From Paludibacteraceae bacterium (lineage in GTDB: Bacteria > Bacteroidota > Bacteroidia > Bacteroidales > Paludibacteraceae), in NCBI GenBank assembly GCA_017527495.1, contig JAFXPY010000053.1:62001-126000 (forward strand): a stretch of DNA of 64,000 nucleotides, read 5' to 3'. The notes below the pieces were generated by a model. It had not been told where the DNA came from. It did no database searches and saw only the letters and a list, made by a program, of their open reading frames with translations. Below, one piece after another: positions 9,021 through 18,800 of this stretch. Each line of letters starts with the position of its first letter. Position 1 is the first letter of the stretch. A program made the translations under genes and the position numbers.

Positions 9021-11947
9021 CATTAAAAGGACTTTGTAAATACTATATCAGTTGTATTGCGTTGGAAAGCAATACTACTTTTCGAGCATCAATGAAGGAT
9101 GAACAATCGTTCATTACGTTGCCTTGGATAAATGATAGTATTTTGAAAAAGCCGGAGATTAGTGCATTTCTGCGGGGAAACAAAGAGAAAGAAATGGATC
9201 TATTGATTGGCTATCCCGTTCTTAAGGTTAAACATTTCCTATCGCCAATATTTATTATTCGTATCACCTATAGTGATGGAAAACATGGTAAACCGGAAGG
9301 ATTTACGATAGATGACGAACTATTGATAAACAAAGATATTATAGACAAATACTCCACAAACGAAAAGACAGAGAATATCTATGAATTGCGAGAACTCGAA
9401 GCAGAGTTAGGCTTTTCAGACGGGCATGCAGCATTTTCAGATTTAGCCGAAAAGGTTAATTTGCTTAAAACGGTTCGTCCGGATTGGGAATGGTTGGACA
9501 CTCTTGATATAGAAAACCTGCAAAAAGGACCAATGCGTATTGGAGATAAAGATGGTATTTTGAATAGAGCTATACTATTTGCAAAAGAACCTACACCTTA
9601 TACTATTGGATTAAGTAATGAGTTGGCTCGTCTTGAAGAATATGGAGACTTAGATATTTCTCATTCTGTGTTATGGAAATTTTTCCACAAACAGTTTAAT
9701 AAAAAAACAAAGTTCGATAAAGAAATATTAAGGGTACTGCCTTTGAATGACGAGCAAGAGACTGCTGTCCGTTCGGCGATGAGTGCAGATGTCACCTTGA
9801 TAGCAGGGCCTCCTGGGACCGGAAAAACACAAGTTGTTGCCAATCTAATCATCAATGCAGCGATGGCAGGACAGAGTGTCCTGTTTACAAGTAAAAATAA
9901 CAATGCTGTTGATGTTGTAGTCAAACGAGTCAACTCCTTAAACAAAGAACTTCCGTTGGTGCTTCGATATGAAAAAAGTGCCAAACAATGTATTTCCGAT
10001 TACGCTCAACAATGGGAAAAGGCAAGAAGAAAAGATAAATCCTTTTCGGATGCCATAAGTGCATATAACAAAGTATATTTCAACTATACCTCAAAACGGA
10101 GGCAAAAAAAACAGATTGTCCAAAAGAGGAACAAACTTGATGAGATAGAGCAAAAGGTATGTGTAATCAGAGACAAATACCAGCATATTATTGGTGTAAT
10201 AACAGAAAAAGAGATAAGCGAAGTAAATAATGCGTATAAAGATTTCATTCTTTGTAGAACTGCCTTAAAAGATGGTCCTTCTCGTTTGCTGGACAAGATT
10301 TTCAGGAATAGGTGGAATAATAAAATTGCAGAACGCATTAAAGAGGCAGCAGAAATTGTCAACTCCTTTTTGAAAAAGTACCATCAGGGACTTTCTTTAG
10401 ATTATTCTGCCAATGACCGTGAATGGATGCAATTTGATAATGGTTTCAAATCGTTGATAGATAATTTAGACTTAATTGCCACCTACAATAGTTTGCTTAA
10501 AGATGTTTGTGAGTCAGTATCTCTTGAACAACTTGATGCCGCAATGATTGGCGAACAAGTGGAATTGCAAGCAAAAGCAAAGACTGCATGGAACGCATGG
10601 CTAAATGAGCATATCAGTACTTTTAATGCCAAGAATCGAGGAGTCCTGCACGACTATATAAGTTTACTTGAACATGACAATGTAGATTCGTACACGCTTG
10701 CTCTTAAATCCATGTTGCCGGTGAGTGCCATTACATCTCTCAGCGCACGTAGAAGGCTTCCATTCAAAGAAGCGGTATATGATTTGCTCATTATAGACGA
10801 GGCAAGTCAATGCGATATAGCTTCTATGATTCCGTTGCTTATGCGTGCTAAGCGAGTTGCAGTAATTGGTGACAAGCAGCAGTTAAATCACATTTGTCTA
10901 TTGAGCAAACAAACAGACTTATCACTCATCCTTAACAACCAAATAGAACCCCGGTGGTCTTACCGAAGTAGTTCTATATATGATCTGGCAGAAAGTATGA
11001 CAGAACCGGAAAATATCATACAGTTACGAGATCACCATCGGAGTTTTCTTGATATTATTCAGTTTTCGAATCAGGAATTTTACGACAACACTCTCCGTAT
11101 AGCCACTGATTATAGCCGTTTACAATCACCCAATAACGGCAAACCTATTCTTGGAATGCAATGGATGGACATCAAAGGTAAAACCATTCGTCCGGAATAT
11201 GGTGGAGCATATAACTTCAAAGAAGCATAAGGGGGTATAAGAATTCTCCATCGTTTAGCTGTTGAACTTAAGTTTGAAGGAAGCATTGGTGTTACCACTC
11301 CATTTCATTTGCAAGCAGAAATGATTAACAAAGCTTTGGAGCGAGACGCAGAACTGCGCAATCATTTGGAATTACATAATCAAATACTTATTGATACAGT
11401 TCACAAATTTCAAGGGGATGAACGGGATGTAATAATTTTCTCACCTGTAGTTTCAGAAGGGACAAAGTCGCAAAGTCTAATGTTCCTTAAATCCACAGGA
11501 AACTTATTCAATGTGGCGATAACACGTGCTCGTGCATTGCTTGTAACAGTAGGAGATAAAAACTATTGCAAGCATTGTGGTGTTAGTTATTTGGAGCATT
11601 TTGCTGAATATAGTAGCGGAGAAAATGCACCTGTCGAGGTTTCTGAATGGGAAAATATTTTGCAAAACGCTCTGTCTGATGCAGGTATTCCCGTAACGGC
11701 TCAATATCATGTAGATAAATACTATTTAGACCTCGCTCTCTTCCATAACGGTAAAAAACTTGACATAGAAGTAGATGGAGCTTTGTATCATCAGGCATGG
11801 ACAGGAGAACTCAGTTACAAGGATCAACTTCGTAACCAAGCACTGATGCGTGAAGGCTGGGATGTAATGCGTTTTTGGGTGCAACAAGTTCGTGACCAAC
11901 TGCCATGGTGCATTGAGCAGGTAAAAAAATGGATGGCAAGATGTTAA
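9017..11947 (+). pseudogene. SF1 (Upf1/DNA2-like) helicase with C-terminal DUF559-type nuclease, split by an in-frame TAA
   Basis: One reading frame of 976 codons is interrupted only by TAA at 11228-11230 (codon 738). The 5' part has an N-terminal domain, motif I GPPGTGKT (264-271) and motif II IIDEASQCD with GDKQQL, typical of Upf1/DNA2-like SF1 helicases. After the stop the same frame continues GGIRILHRLAVEL, then SIGVTTPFHLQAEMI and NVAITRARALLVTVGD, which are the later helicase motifs. It ends in a small nuclease domain (LDIEVDGALYH...MREGWDVMRFW) like DUF559/MTES_1575 enzymes. The stop replaces a codon just after an NFKEA motif that belongs to the helicase core, so the 5' product alone would lack motifs V-VI. 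Either the gene is inactive, or readthrough or a sequence error is involved. It starts by overlapping the DUF2075 gene. Confidence 0.82.
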
Positions 11948-11983
11948 AAACAATGATTTTATAGGTAAAAATAAACTGATATT

Positions 11984-12697
11984 ATGGATGACGAAAGAAC
12001 AGAGAACCATGGAGGTTTTATTAAAGTACTGCTTTTTCTTGCAGTAGTTGCTATCATCGTAGCCGTTTTATGGGCTACAGGTCTTATTCGATGGGAGAGC
12101 ACTCCCGAAGAGATGGAACAGGAAGATCCGGAGTTGGTTATCGCTCCCGCCCAAGGTGATTTCGTTGTATCTGAAGCCGAGTGGAATGCTCTCCAGAGTG
12201 AGGTTCGCCAACTCCGAAAAGAGATGAATGCGCTCAAAGCCGCCGCAGGCAAATCTGCCACTGCGCCGCGTCAAACTACATCATCCAATAAACCGGCGCA
12301 GCAAACCATCCAACAAACAGCGCAACCTGCACAAACCACCTCAAAGCCTGCCGCTACTATGACAGCTATACAGGTTACGCAGAATGACATCACTCTTGCT
12401 AATTATTCACATGACTGGGTGAAACCCGAAGCAACAGTTGCCTTTAAGAATAATCTTTCGCAAACGGTAACTTCCATTTCCGGACGCATGATCTACTATG
12501 ATATGGGCGGCAATATGCTCGATTATCAAGATTTCACTAAATCAGTTACCATAGAGTCAGGGATGGTTAGAAGTATTACCTTAAAAGGGTATGGCTATCG
12601 TGATAATTACGCATATTATAAAAGCGAACCCGTTCCGGGAAATGAAGAGCGCAAATACAAGGTTAAGTTTGAATTGAAATCCTATAAGTTGAAATGA
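11984..12697 (+). CDS. Membrane-anchored protein with coiled coil and C-terminal beta domain
   Basis: 237 residues. A single membrane segment (about 13-31, FIKVLLFLAVVAIIVAVLWA) is preceded by a short charged N terminus. Then come an acidic stretch, a short coiled coil (EAEWNALQSEVRQLRKEMNA) and a Gln/Thr/Pro-rich linker (about 85-125). The C-terminal domain is beta-rich (ITLANYSHDWVKPEATVAF...) and resembles FxLYD-type domains, with no catalytic motif. The N-in topology would place the C-terminal domain outside the cytoplasm. Its stop overlaps the next small membrane gene (ATGA). Function unknown. Confidence 0.75.
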   Translation: MDDERTENHGGFIKVLLFLAVVAIIVAVLWATGLIRWESTPEEMEQEDPELVIAPAQGDFVVSEAEWNALQSEVRQLRKEMNALKAAAGKSATAPRQTTSSNKPAQQTIQQTAQPAQTTSKPAATMTAIQVTQNDITLANYSHDWVKPEATVAFKNNLSQTVTSISGRMIYYDMGGNMLDYQDFTKSVTIESGMVRSITLKGYGYRDNYAYYKSEPVPGNEERKYKVKFELKSYKLK

Positions 12698-12942
12698 CAA
12701 GTATAATTCTTCTCGGGCAGTTAGTGGTTGACCCTCTCGTGTGGCAAGTACCGCTTTATGGACTGGCTCTAATAGCCGGTATTGCTTTCGTCTATCTCAT
12801 TCGCATACACATTGCCGTGAAGATGGCAGAGAAGCGAAATCGCTCCACCGTTGGTTGGGGGCTATTCTCGTTCTTTATCTCGCCTGTATGGGCTTGGATA
12901 CTCCTCGCCATCCTCGGCAAATATGTTCCCCCCGACGATTAG
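12694..12942 (+). CDS. Small membrane protein, two transmembrane segments
   Basis: 82 residues with two hydrophobic helices (about 17-37 and 53-73) separated by a basic loop (KMAEKRNRST). It starts inside the stop of the preceding gene (ATGA overlap), so the two are almost certainly co-translated. I do not recognise a family. The pairing suggests a small two-component membrane module. Confidence 0.7.
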   Translation: MTSIILLGQLVVDPLVWQVPLYGLALIAGIAFVYLIRIHIAVKMAEKRNRSTVGWGLFSFFISPVWAWILLAILGKYVPPDD

Positions 12943-13015
12943 AAAGAACTAAAATGGACGGTTGTACTACTTGTAAAAGCAATATTAGATAAATAATTTG
13001 AACTAAAATTCAACT

Positions 13016-13450
13016 ATGTCCTCCGAACATGACATATGGCAATGGCAAGAGCCGGGGACAGCATGGAAAGGTGCCGGCATCTATCATGTCACGCTGGTGG
13101 TGCCAAGCAGGGAACCGCTGTTAGGTGAGTTGGTTATACCGGAGAATGATCCTAAACAGGCATGGGTAGAGAGATCGGAGTTGGGGGAGGCGGTTTTGGA
13201 ATGCCAGCGCACTATCCCGGATTTCCATCCTGAAATACAGATACTACAATATTGTCTTATGCCGGATCATTTGCATAGTATCTGGTATGTTCGTCGCACC
13301 ATTGAGCATAGTATCAAAGAAACCGTACGAGGATTTTGGCAAGCGGTGAAACAAATAGATCGAGATTTTTCGTCAATTAACCCGCATGACATGTGGGATA
13401 ACAAACGAAAGAAAAATACAACAAGCTCCATGCGGGACGAAGACACTTAA
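13016..13450 (+). pseudogene. RAYT-type (Y1/IS200-like, REP-associated) transposase, truncated
   Basis: The frame encodes GIYHVTLVV, a first strand typical of REP-associated tyrosine transposases, and YCLMPDHLHSIWYV, where HLH is the HUH metal-binding motif. Family members in Bacteroidales are usually much longer and carry a catalytic tyrosine helix after the HUH motif. That part is missing here: after about residue 125 the sequence turns into low-quality residues that overlap, in another frame, the tail of a different gene. RAYTs are thought to mobilise short palindromic REP elements, and several palindromic families occur in this window. This copy is probably inactive. Confidence 0.7.
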
Positions 13451-13704
13451 AATATAACCCAAAAACTTCATTCCGCCAGAAAGATGGATATGTTTATACT
13501 AATGAAGGTTTTATTGAAGAAGTCCGCAAAAACTTCGAACTCACAAAAGATGCCTGTTGGTTCGTTTACAAATTAGACTTAAATAGTCAAACTGAACTGC
13601 GTATGACCGCTATATTTGTTGAAAAGCAAAGGAACGTCGTTTACCCTAATAGTCGCATTCGCAAACAAATCTGGCTACAACTTGTAGACCCAAAAAATAT
13701 TTAA
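13402..13704 (+). pseudogene. C-terminal remnant of an unrecognised gene
   Basis: In a frame different from the transposase, codons from 13402 to the TAA at 13702-13704 encode a protein-like stretch of 100 residues (KLHAGRRHLKYNPKTSF, GFIEEVRKNFELTKDACWFV, RIRKQIWLQLVDP). There is no start codon with context; the frame opens inside the truncated transposase. This looks like the tail of a gene whose 5' part was replaced when the transposase fragment landed here. The family is not recognised. A restriction-enzyme tail would fit the setting but cannot be shown. Confidence 0.45.
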
Positions 13705-13741
13705 TAATAGACCATGTAATTATAATAAAAGTTTTAATCAC

Positions 13742-13772
13742 TTTTTCTAATCAATTATTATTAGTATCTTTG
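13742..13772 (+). promoter_or_regulatory. Promoter for the RelA/SpoT-domain gene
   Basis: TATCTTTG at 13765-13772 is a good -7 box. TTTT at 13742-13745 (spacing 19) is a one-off -33. The start of transcription would fall near 13779. That argues for translation from ATG 13826 rather than ATG 13787, which would leave a leader of under 10 nt. Confidence 0.55.
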
Positions 13773-13825
13773 CAAAGTTAACATTAATGTTTTATCAGAA
13801 TTTTACTATATTTAATTGTCAAAAT

Positions 13826-15151
13826 ATGGAAAACAAATCAAAGACACAGATAAAGAAATTGGGGGAAAGAATTGTTAAATCCTCATCAAATGATGAAATT
13901 TCAGAAGACGATTTACATGCATTGCAAGAGTATCGAGTATCATTTAGGGATACAATTGCTAAGGTTTTTGACATAGTATATAACTCATGCCATAATATAA
14001 ACAAACAAAGCATCGTTACATATAGAATAAAACGAATTGAATCGATAATCGATAAATTAAGAAGAAATGGTGATATGAGATTAGATAGGATGATTGATAT
14101 CGCCGGTTGTAGAGGTATTTTATCAAATAATGAGCAAGTATATAAAGTCCTACACCAATTGCAAAAGAATCAAAAAATAAAGATAGTCAAGATTCAGGAT
14201 TATATAGAGAATCCACAGCCAGAAGGATATAAATCTTTGCATATATATGTAAGTCTTAATGATGAAGAACAAAAGTCCGTTGAAATCCAATTGAGAAGCC
14301 AAGCACAACACAATTGGGCTACATTGGTAGAAATAACGGATTTTGTTTATGGTACAAAGTTGAAAGAATTGCATAAACCAGATGATTTGCTAACATTTCA
14401 TCGCATTTTATCACTAGATAATGAACAGATAACCAAACAGGAACGAACCATTTTTTTTGATATTCTTGAGAAAAGAAATTATATCAACACTATTAACAAA
14501 ACATTTGTACAGAACTATATATCTGTTAGAGAACAATGGATTAATCTTCAAAGGAAACATCAAAATAGTTTTTATTTAATAGAAGCTGAACTTGGGACGA
14601 CACCTCGCATAAATTCCTATTCTTCTTTTAATGAAGCAGAGGAGGCTTATTTTGCACGTTTTCATAGTAATAGTAATGCTAATATTGTTTTAACAAATAT
14701 TCCACACGCGACATACGAACAAATAAGTGTAGCATATTCAAACTATATGCTTTCTACTCATAATTTTTCCGATAATTGTTTGGAGCGTTATCAAGAACAG
14801 ATAGAATTTGCATTAAAAAATCATAATTATTTAGATTATAAGCGTTATTATAAACAATATTTTACTATATTAGTTTATTCTGTCCTTTTATTGCAAACAG
14901 AAATTAATTCATATAATGTCAATACAAATAAAAGAGGTAAAAATAATATAAATGTAAAAGACTGGACAAAAGATTTGCTAAATAAGATTAATCGTATAAA
15001 TAAAAAACAAGAAAAATTGAGGTACATATATAGGAAAACCTTAGATCGTGGTAAATTTTTTTACTATTATTGTGCTATTATTACACGTGTAATAAATAGA
15101 AAATGTAGAAAACAAATTGAAATGCAATATAAAAAAGGGCAAATTTTATAA
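13826..15151 (+). CDS. RelA/SpoT-domain (p)ppGpp synthetase-like protein
   Basis: 441 residues from ATG 13826 (an in-frame ATG lies 39 bases upstream). The central domain has the nucleotidyltransferase signatures of RelA/SpoT synthetases: DIAGCR (91-96, where housekeeping enzymes have D-x-x-G-x-R), EGYKSLHIYV (134-142) and EIQLRSQAQHNWA (153-165). No HD hydrolase domain precedes it, and no TGS or ACT domain follows. The C-terminal 250 residues are helical and unrecognised. Housekeeping RSH proteins are about 730 residues, so this is a small alarmone-synthetase-type protein. In defence islands such proteins act as toxSAS-like toxins that modify nucleotides or tRNA. It is AT-rich compared with its right-hand neighbours, suggesting transfer. 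No antitoxin gene is obvious beside it. Confidence 0.8.
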   Translation: MENKSKTQIKKLGERIVKSSSNDEISEDDLHALQEYRVSFRDTIAKVFDIVYNSCHNINKQSIVTYRIKRIESIIDKLRRNGDMRLDRMIDIAGCRGILSNNEQVYKVLHQLQKNQKIKIVKIQDYIENPQPEGYKSLHIYVSLNDEEQKSVEIQLRSQAQHNWATLVEITDFVYGTKLKELHKPDDLLTFHRILSLDNEQITKQERTIFFDILEKRNYINTINKTFVQNYISVREQWINLQRKHQNSFYLIEAELGTTPRINSYSSFNEAEEAYFARFHSNSNANIVLTNIPHATYEQISVAYSNYMLSTHNFSDNCLERYQEQIEFALKNHNYLDYKRYYKQYFTILVYSVLLLQTEINSYNVNTNKRGKNNINVKDWTKDLLNKINRINKKQEKLRYIYRKTLDRGKFFYYYCAIITRVINRKCRKQIEMQYKKGQIL

Positions 15152-15173
15152 TCATAAATTAAGATTATAAATA

Positions 15174-15683
15174 ATGAAATCCATTGAGGTAGTAGCGGCG
15201 ATAATCATTGATGAGGCGGGGCGAGTGTTTGCCACGCAGCGCGGGTATGGCGAGTGGAAAGACTGGTGGGAGTTCCCGGGCGGTAAGATTGAAGCCGGCG
15301 AGACGCCGGTACAGGCACTGCATCGTGAAATACGCGAGGAACTTGCCGCCGAAATAGAAGTTGGCGAACTCCTGCACACTATTGACTACGACTATCCTGC
15401 TTTTCATCTTACAATGCATTGTTTTATGTGCAGATTATTGAACCGCGAGCAAGGAACAAAGACCAAAAAGCAAGGACAAAAGGCCGCTACGTTGAAGGAA
15501 CAAGGACAAAAGACCACAGCGCAGAATGAACAAGTCGCAAAGAACAAGGACAACAATAGCAGCAATAGTCAGTTTACCCTTCTTGAGCACGAAGCTGCCA
15601 AGTGGCTTACACCGGCTGAACTTAACTCAGTACGTTGGCTACCGGCAGACGAGGAGATAATTGAGATTTTAAGTAAGCGGTGA
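15174..15683 (+). CDS. Nudix hydrolase (MutT-like) with a low-complexity insertion
   Basis: 169 residues. The Nudix box is seen as GGKIEAGETPVQALHREIRE followed by EL (about 36-57), fitting G-x5-E-x7-REUxEE. The N-terminal strand MKSIEVVAAIIIDEAGRVFATQR is typical of 8-oxo-dGTP diphosphatase-like enzymes, which cleanse oxidised nucleotides. Between the core strands and the C-terminal helix (LTPAELNSVRWLPADEEII) sits a Lys/Gln/Thr/Asn-rich stretch of about 40 residues (about 90-132) that ordinary MutT proteins lack. In the DNA this is a run of imperfect repeats of CAAGGACAAAA. Confidence 0.85.
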   Translation: MKSIEVVAAIIIDEAGRVFATQRGYGEWKDWWEFPGGKIEAGETPVQALHREIREELAAEIEVGELLHTIDYDYPAFHLTMHCFMCRLLNREQGTKTKKQGQKAATLKEQGQKTTAQNEQVAKNKDNNSSNSQFTLLEHEAAKWLTPAELNSVRWLPADEEIIEILSKR

Positions 15684-15885
15684 TAGATGCACATAAAATA
15701 GGCTAATTTCCGGATTGTAATTCACAAAAACAATATAAATTTGTGGATTATATTCCAAAAAGTTTGCATATATTTAAGGGTTTTTGACAACCATCTTATT
15801 TAACAGATTTGGCATATTAGCAATAGATTTATAAGTGAAATGGTGTTATGCACACAGATGAATATAAAGACATACATTAAGTAAG

Positions 15886-18800
15886 ATGATAGCATTTATA
15901 GACACAGAGGTTAGTGCGAAGACTCGCAAGGTTGAAGACTATGGTGCGGTGCGCGAGGATGGAGCGCAGCTGCATATACGCTCTGCTGCGGAGTTCTATT
16001 CTTTTGTGTCAGAATGTGATGTGCTATGCGGACATAATATTATCAATCACGACCTTAAGTATCTGCAACTCCGGAAAGAATACATCATCATTGACACCCT
16101 TCCGCTATCGGCACTTCTGTTTCCGACAAAACCGTATCACCGTTTGCTCAAAGACGACAAACTGCAAGTCGATGAGCTGAATAATCCTCTTAACGATGCA
16201 CAGAAAGCGCGCGACCTCTTTTATGACGAGGTGGCGGCATGGCGGCAATTGCCTCAACAAAAACAAATTATCTATCGTATCTTACTAAAAGACACGCCGC
16301 CATTCCAAGGCTTTTTCAAATGGATATGCGATGACGCTCAGCCCGCCACTCAAGACCTTGATGCATTAGTGAAAGAGACATATCGCGGCAAACTGTGTGA
16401 AAATGCTGATATAAAAGCTGTTGCCAAATATTATCCCATTGAGTTGGCATACGCCTTGGCAATAATCGGAGCAGATGACCTATATTCTATTACTCCGGCT
16501 TGGGTGCTGCATAACTATCCGAAAATCAACAATGCGATGATGTTTCTCTGCAACACGCCATGCGGACAATGTGACTATTACCGAAGCAAGAACGATGCGC
16601 GTAGCGGGTTGAAGGAGTTTTTCGGGTATGATGAGTTCCGCGAGTTCGACGGAGAGCCTATGCAGCAGCGTGCCGTAGAAGCGGCTATTCGCGATGAGTC
16701 GCTACTGACCATTTTTCCCACAGGTGGCGGAAAGAGTCTGACTTTCCAACTGCCGGCACTCATGGCAGGGCGCAACATACACGGTCTGACTGTGGTCATC
16801 TCTCCGTTGCAAAGTCTGATGAAAGACCAAGTGGACAATCTTGCGGCACGAGGAATAAGCGATGTGGTGACCATCAACGGTTTGCTTGACCCCATAGAAC
16901 GATCCACCGCCATACAGCAGGTGGCAGACGGCACAGCCAATATGCTTTACATAGCTCCCGAAATGCTTCGCAGCAACACTATAGAGCGGCTGCTGATGAA
17001 CCGTAATGTGGTGCGGTTTGTGATTGACGAGGCACACTGCTTCTCCGCTTGGGGGCAAGACTTCCGCACCGACTATCTCTACATCGGCGACTTTATCCGC
17101 CAACTGCAAGAGAAAAAACAGCAGACAAAGCCGATAGCGGTATCCTGTTTCACCGCCACTGCCAAACAAAAAGTAGTCAGCGACATCTGCGACTATTTCA
17201 AGCAAAAGCTCGGTATCGAACTGCGCGTCTTTGCAGCCAAATCCGAGCGGCAGAACCTGCGCTATTCAGTGCTCCATGCCGAAACAGCAGAGCAGAAATA
17301 CTCACTCCTGCGCAACCTCATATTATCTCGTCAATGCCCTTGTATCGTCTATGTGGCAAGAACAAAGAGGACAGAAGAGTTGGCTGAAAGGTTGAGCCGC
17401 GACGGCATCAGTGCTTTGCCTTTCAACGGCAAGATGGATAGTGCCGACAAAGTGGCTAATCAGAATGCTTTTATGAGCGGCGAGACGCAGGTGATAGTAG
17501 CTACTTCAGCCTTCGGAATGGGAGTGGACAAGAAAGATGTCGGTTTGGTTATTCACTACGACATCAGCGACTCGCTTGAGAACTACATCCAAGAGGCAGG
17601 TCGTGCCGGTCGCGACCCACACCTGAATGCCGACTGCTATGTGCTCTTCGACGACAGCGACCTCGACAAGCATTTCATCCTTCTCAACCAGACCAAGCTG
17701 TCCATCAGCGAAATACAGCAGGTGTGGAAAGCCATTAAAGATCTTACAGCAAAGCGCGAACGCGTCAGTTGTTCGCCTCTTGAGATAGCGCGTCAGGCAG
17801 GGTGGGGCGAGGACGACACTAATGAGATAGAGACACGCGTCAGAGGGGCTGTTACAGCACTTGAGCAGGCAGGGTTTATCGCTCGCGGAAATAACTCGCC
17901 GAGGATTTTTGCCACAGGAATAAAAGTGCGATCGATGGACGAGGCGCGGAAGCGGCTGACGGCTTCGCGTCTTTTTGATGATACAAGCCGCGAAGAAGCC
18001 GTACGCATCATCAGCTCGCTCATCAGTTCTCGTGCCACTGCCGATGGTCGTGGTGCTGAAGCCGAAAGCAGAATCGACTACCTGTCCGACATGCTCGGTT
18101 TGAATAAAGAAATAGTCATTCACAATATCAACCTGATGCGGCAAGAGGGCATATTGGCAGACACCCGCGATATGCACGCATATATCGACAACACTAAGAT
18201 AATTCGTCAGTTAGATGGCATCTTGCGTTTGGAACGCTACCTATTAGAGCGTATCAATGGTGAAAATACCATCTATAACTACAAGCAGCTCAATGCCGAA
18301 GCACAAAAAGCAGGTGATGGGCAGTGCAACGTCAAACTGCTCCATCAATTGTTGCATTTCTTGTTGGTAAAAGGTTATATCCACAAGCAGGAACACACGG
18401 CAAGCGGTAATGTAAGTTTGCGATTGCAGACTGACAAGCAGACAGCACTCGCACGCTTCGACCACAGAGAGAGTCTATGTCGTTTTATCTTATCTAAATT
18501 AGCGGAAAAGGCAACCGACAAGCAAATTACATTCTCGTTGGTCGAATGGTTGCAGCAGTATAATGCAGAGTTGCAAACCAATATGTTCGCTCAGACCCGA
18601 CAAACAAACATCAATGATATTGAGGAAGCATTGCTGTATCTGAGCAAGATGGAACTTGTCAAAATTGAAGGCGGGTTTATGGTTGTCTATTCGCCTATGC
18701 AGATTCAGCGTCAGGTGGAGCGCACGCGGCGATACGGCAAAGAGCAATATCGACTGCTCGACGAGTTCTATCGTCAGCGTATTCAACAGATACATATAGT

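Noticed and set aside
13787..13825. ATG 13787 as start of the RelA/SpoT-domain gene
   Set aside because: It would be only about 8 nt from the predicted transcription start; ATG 13826 gives a normal leader and a charged N terminus.
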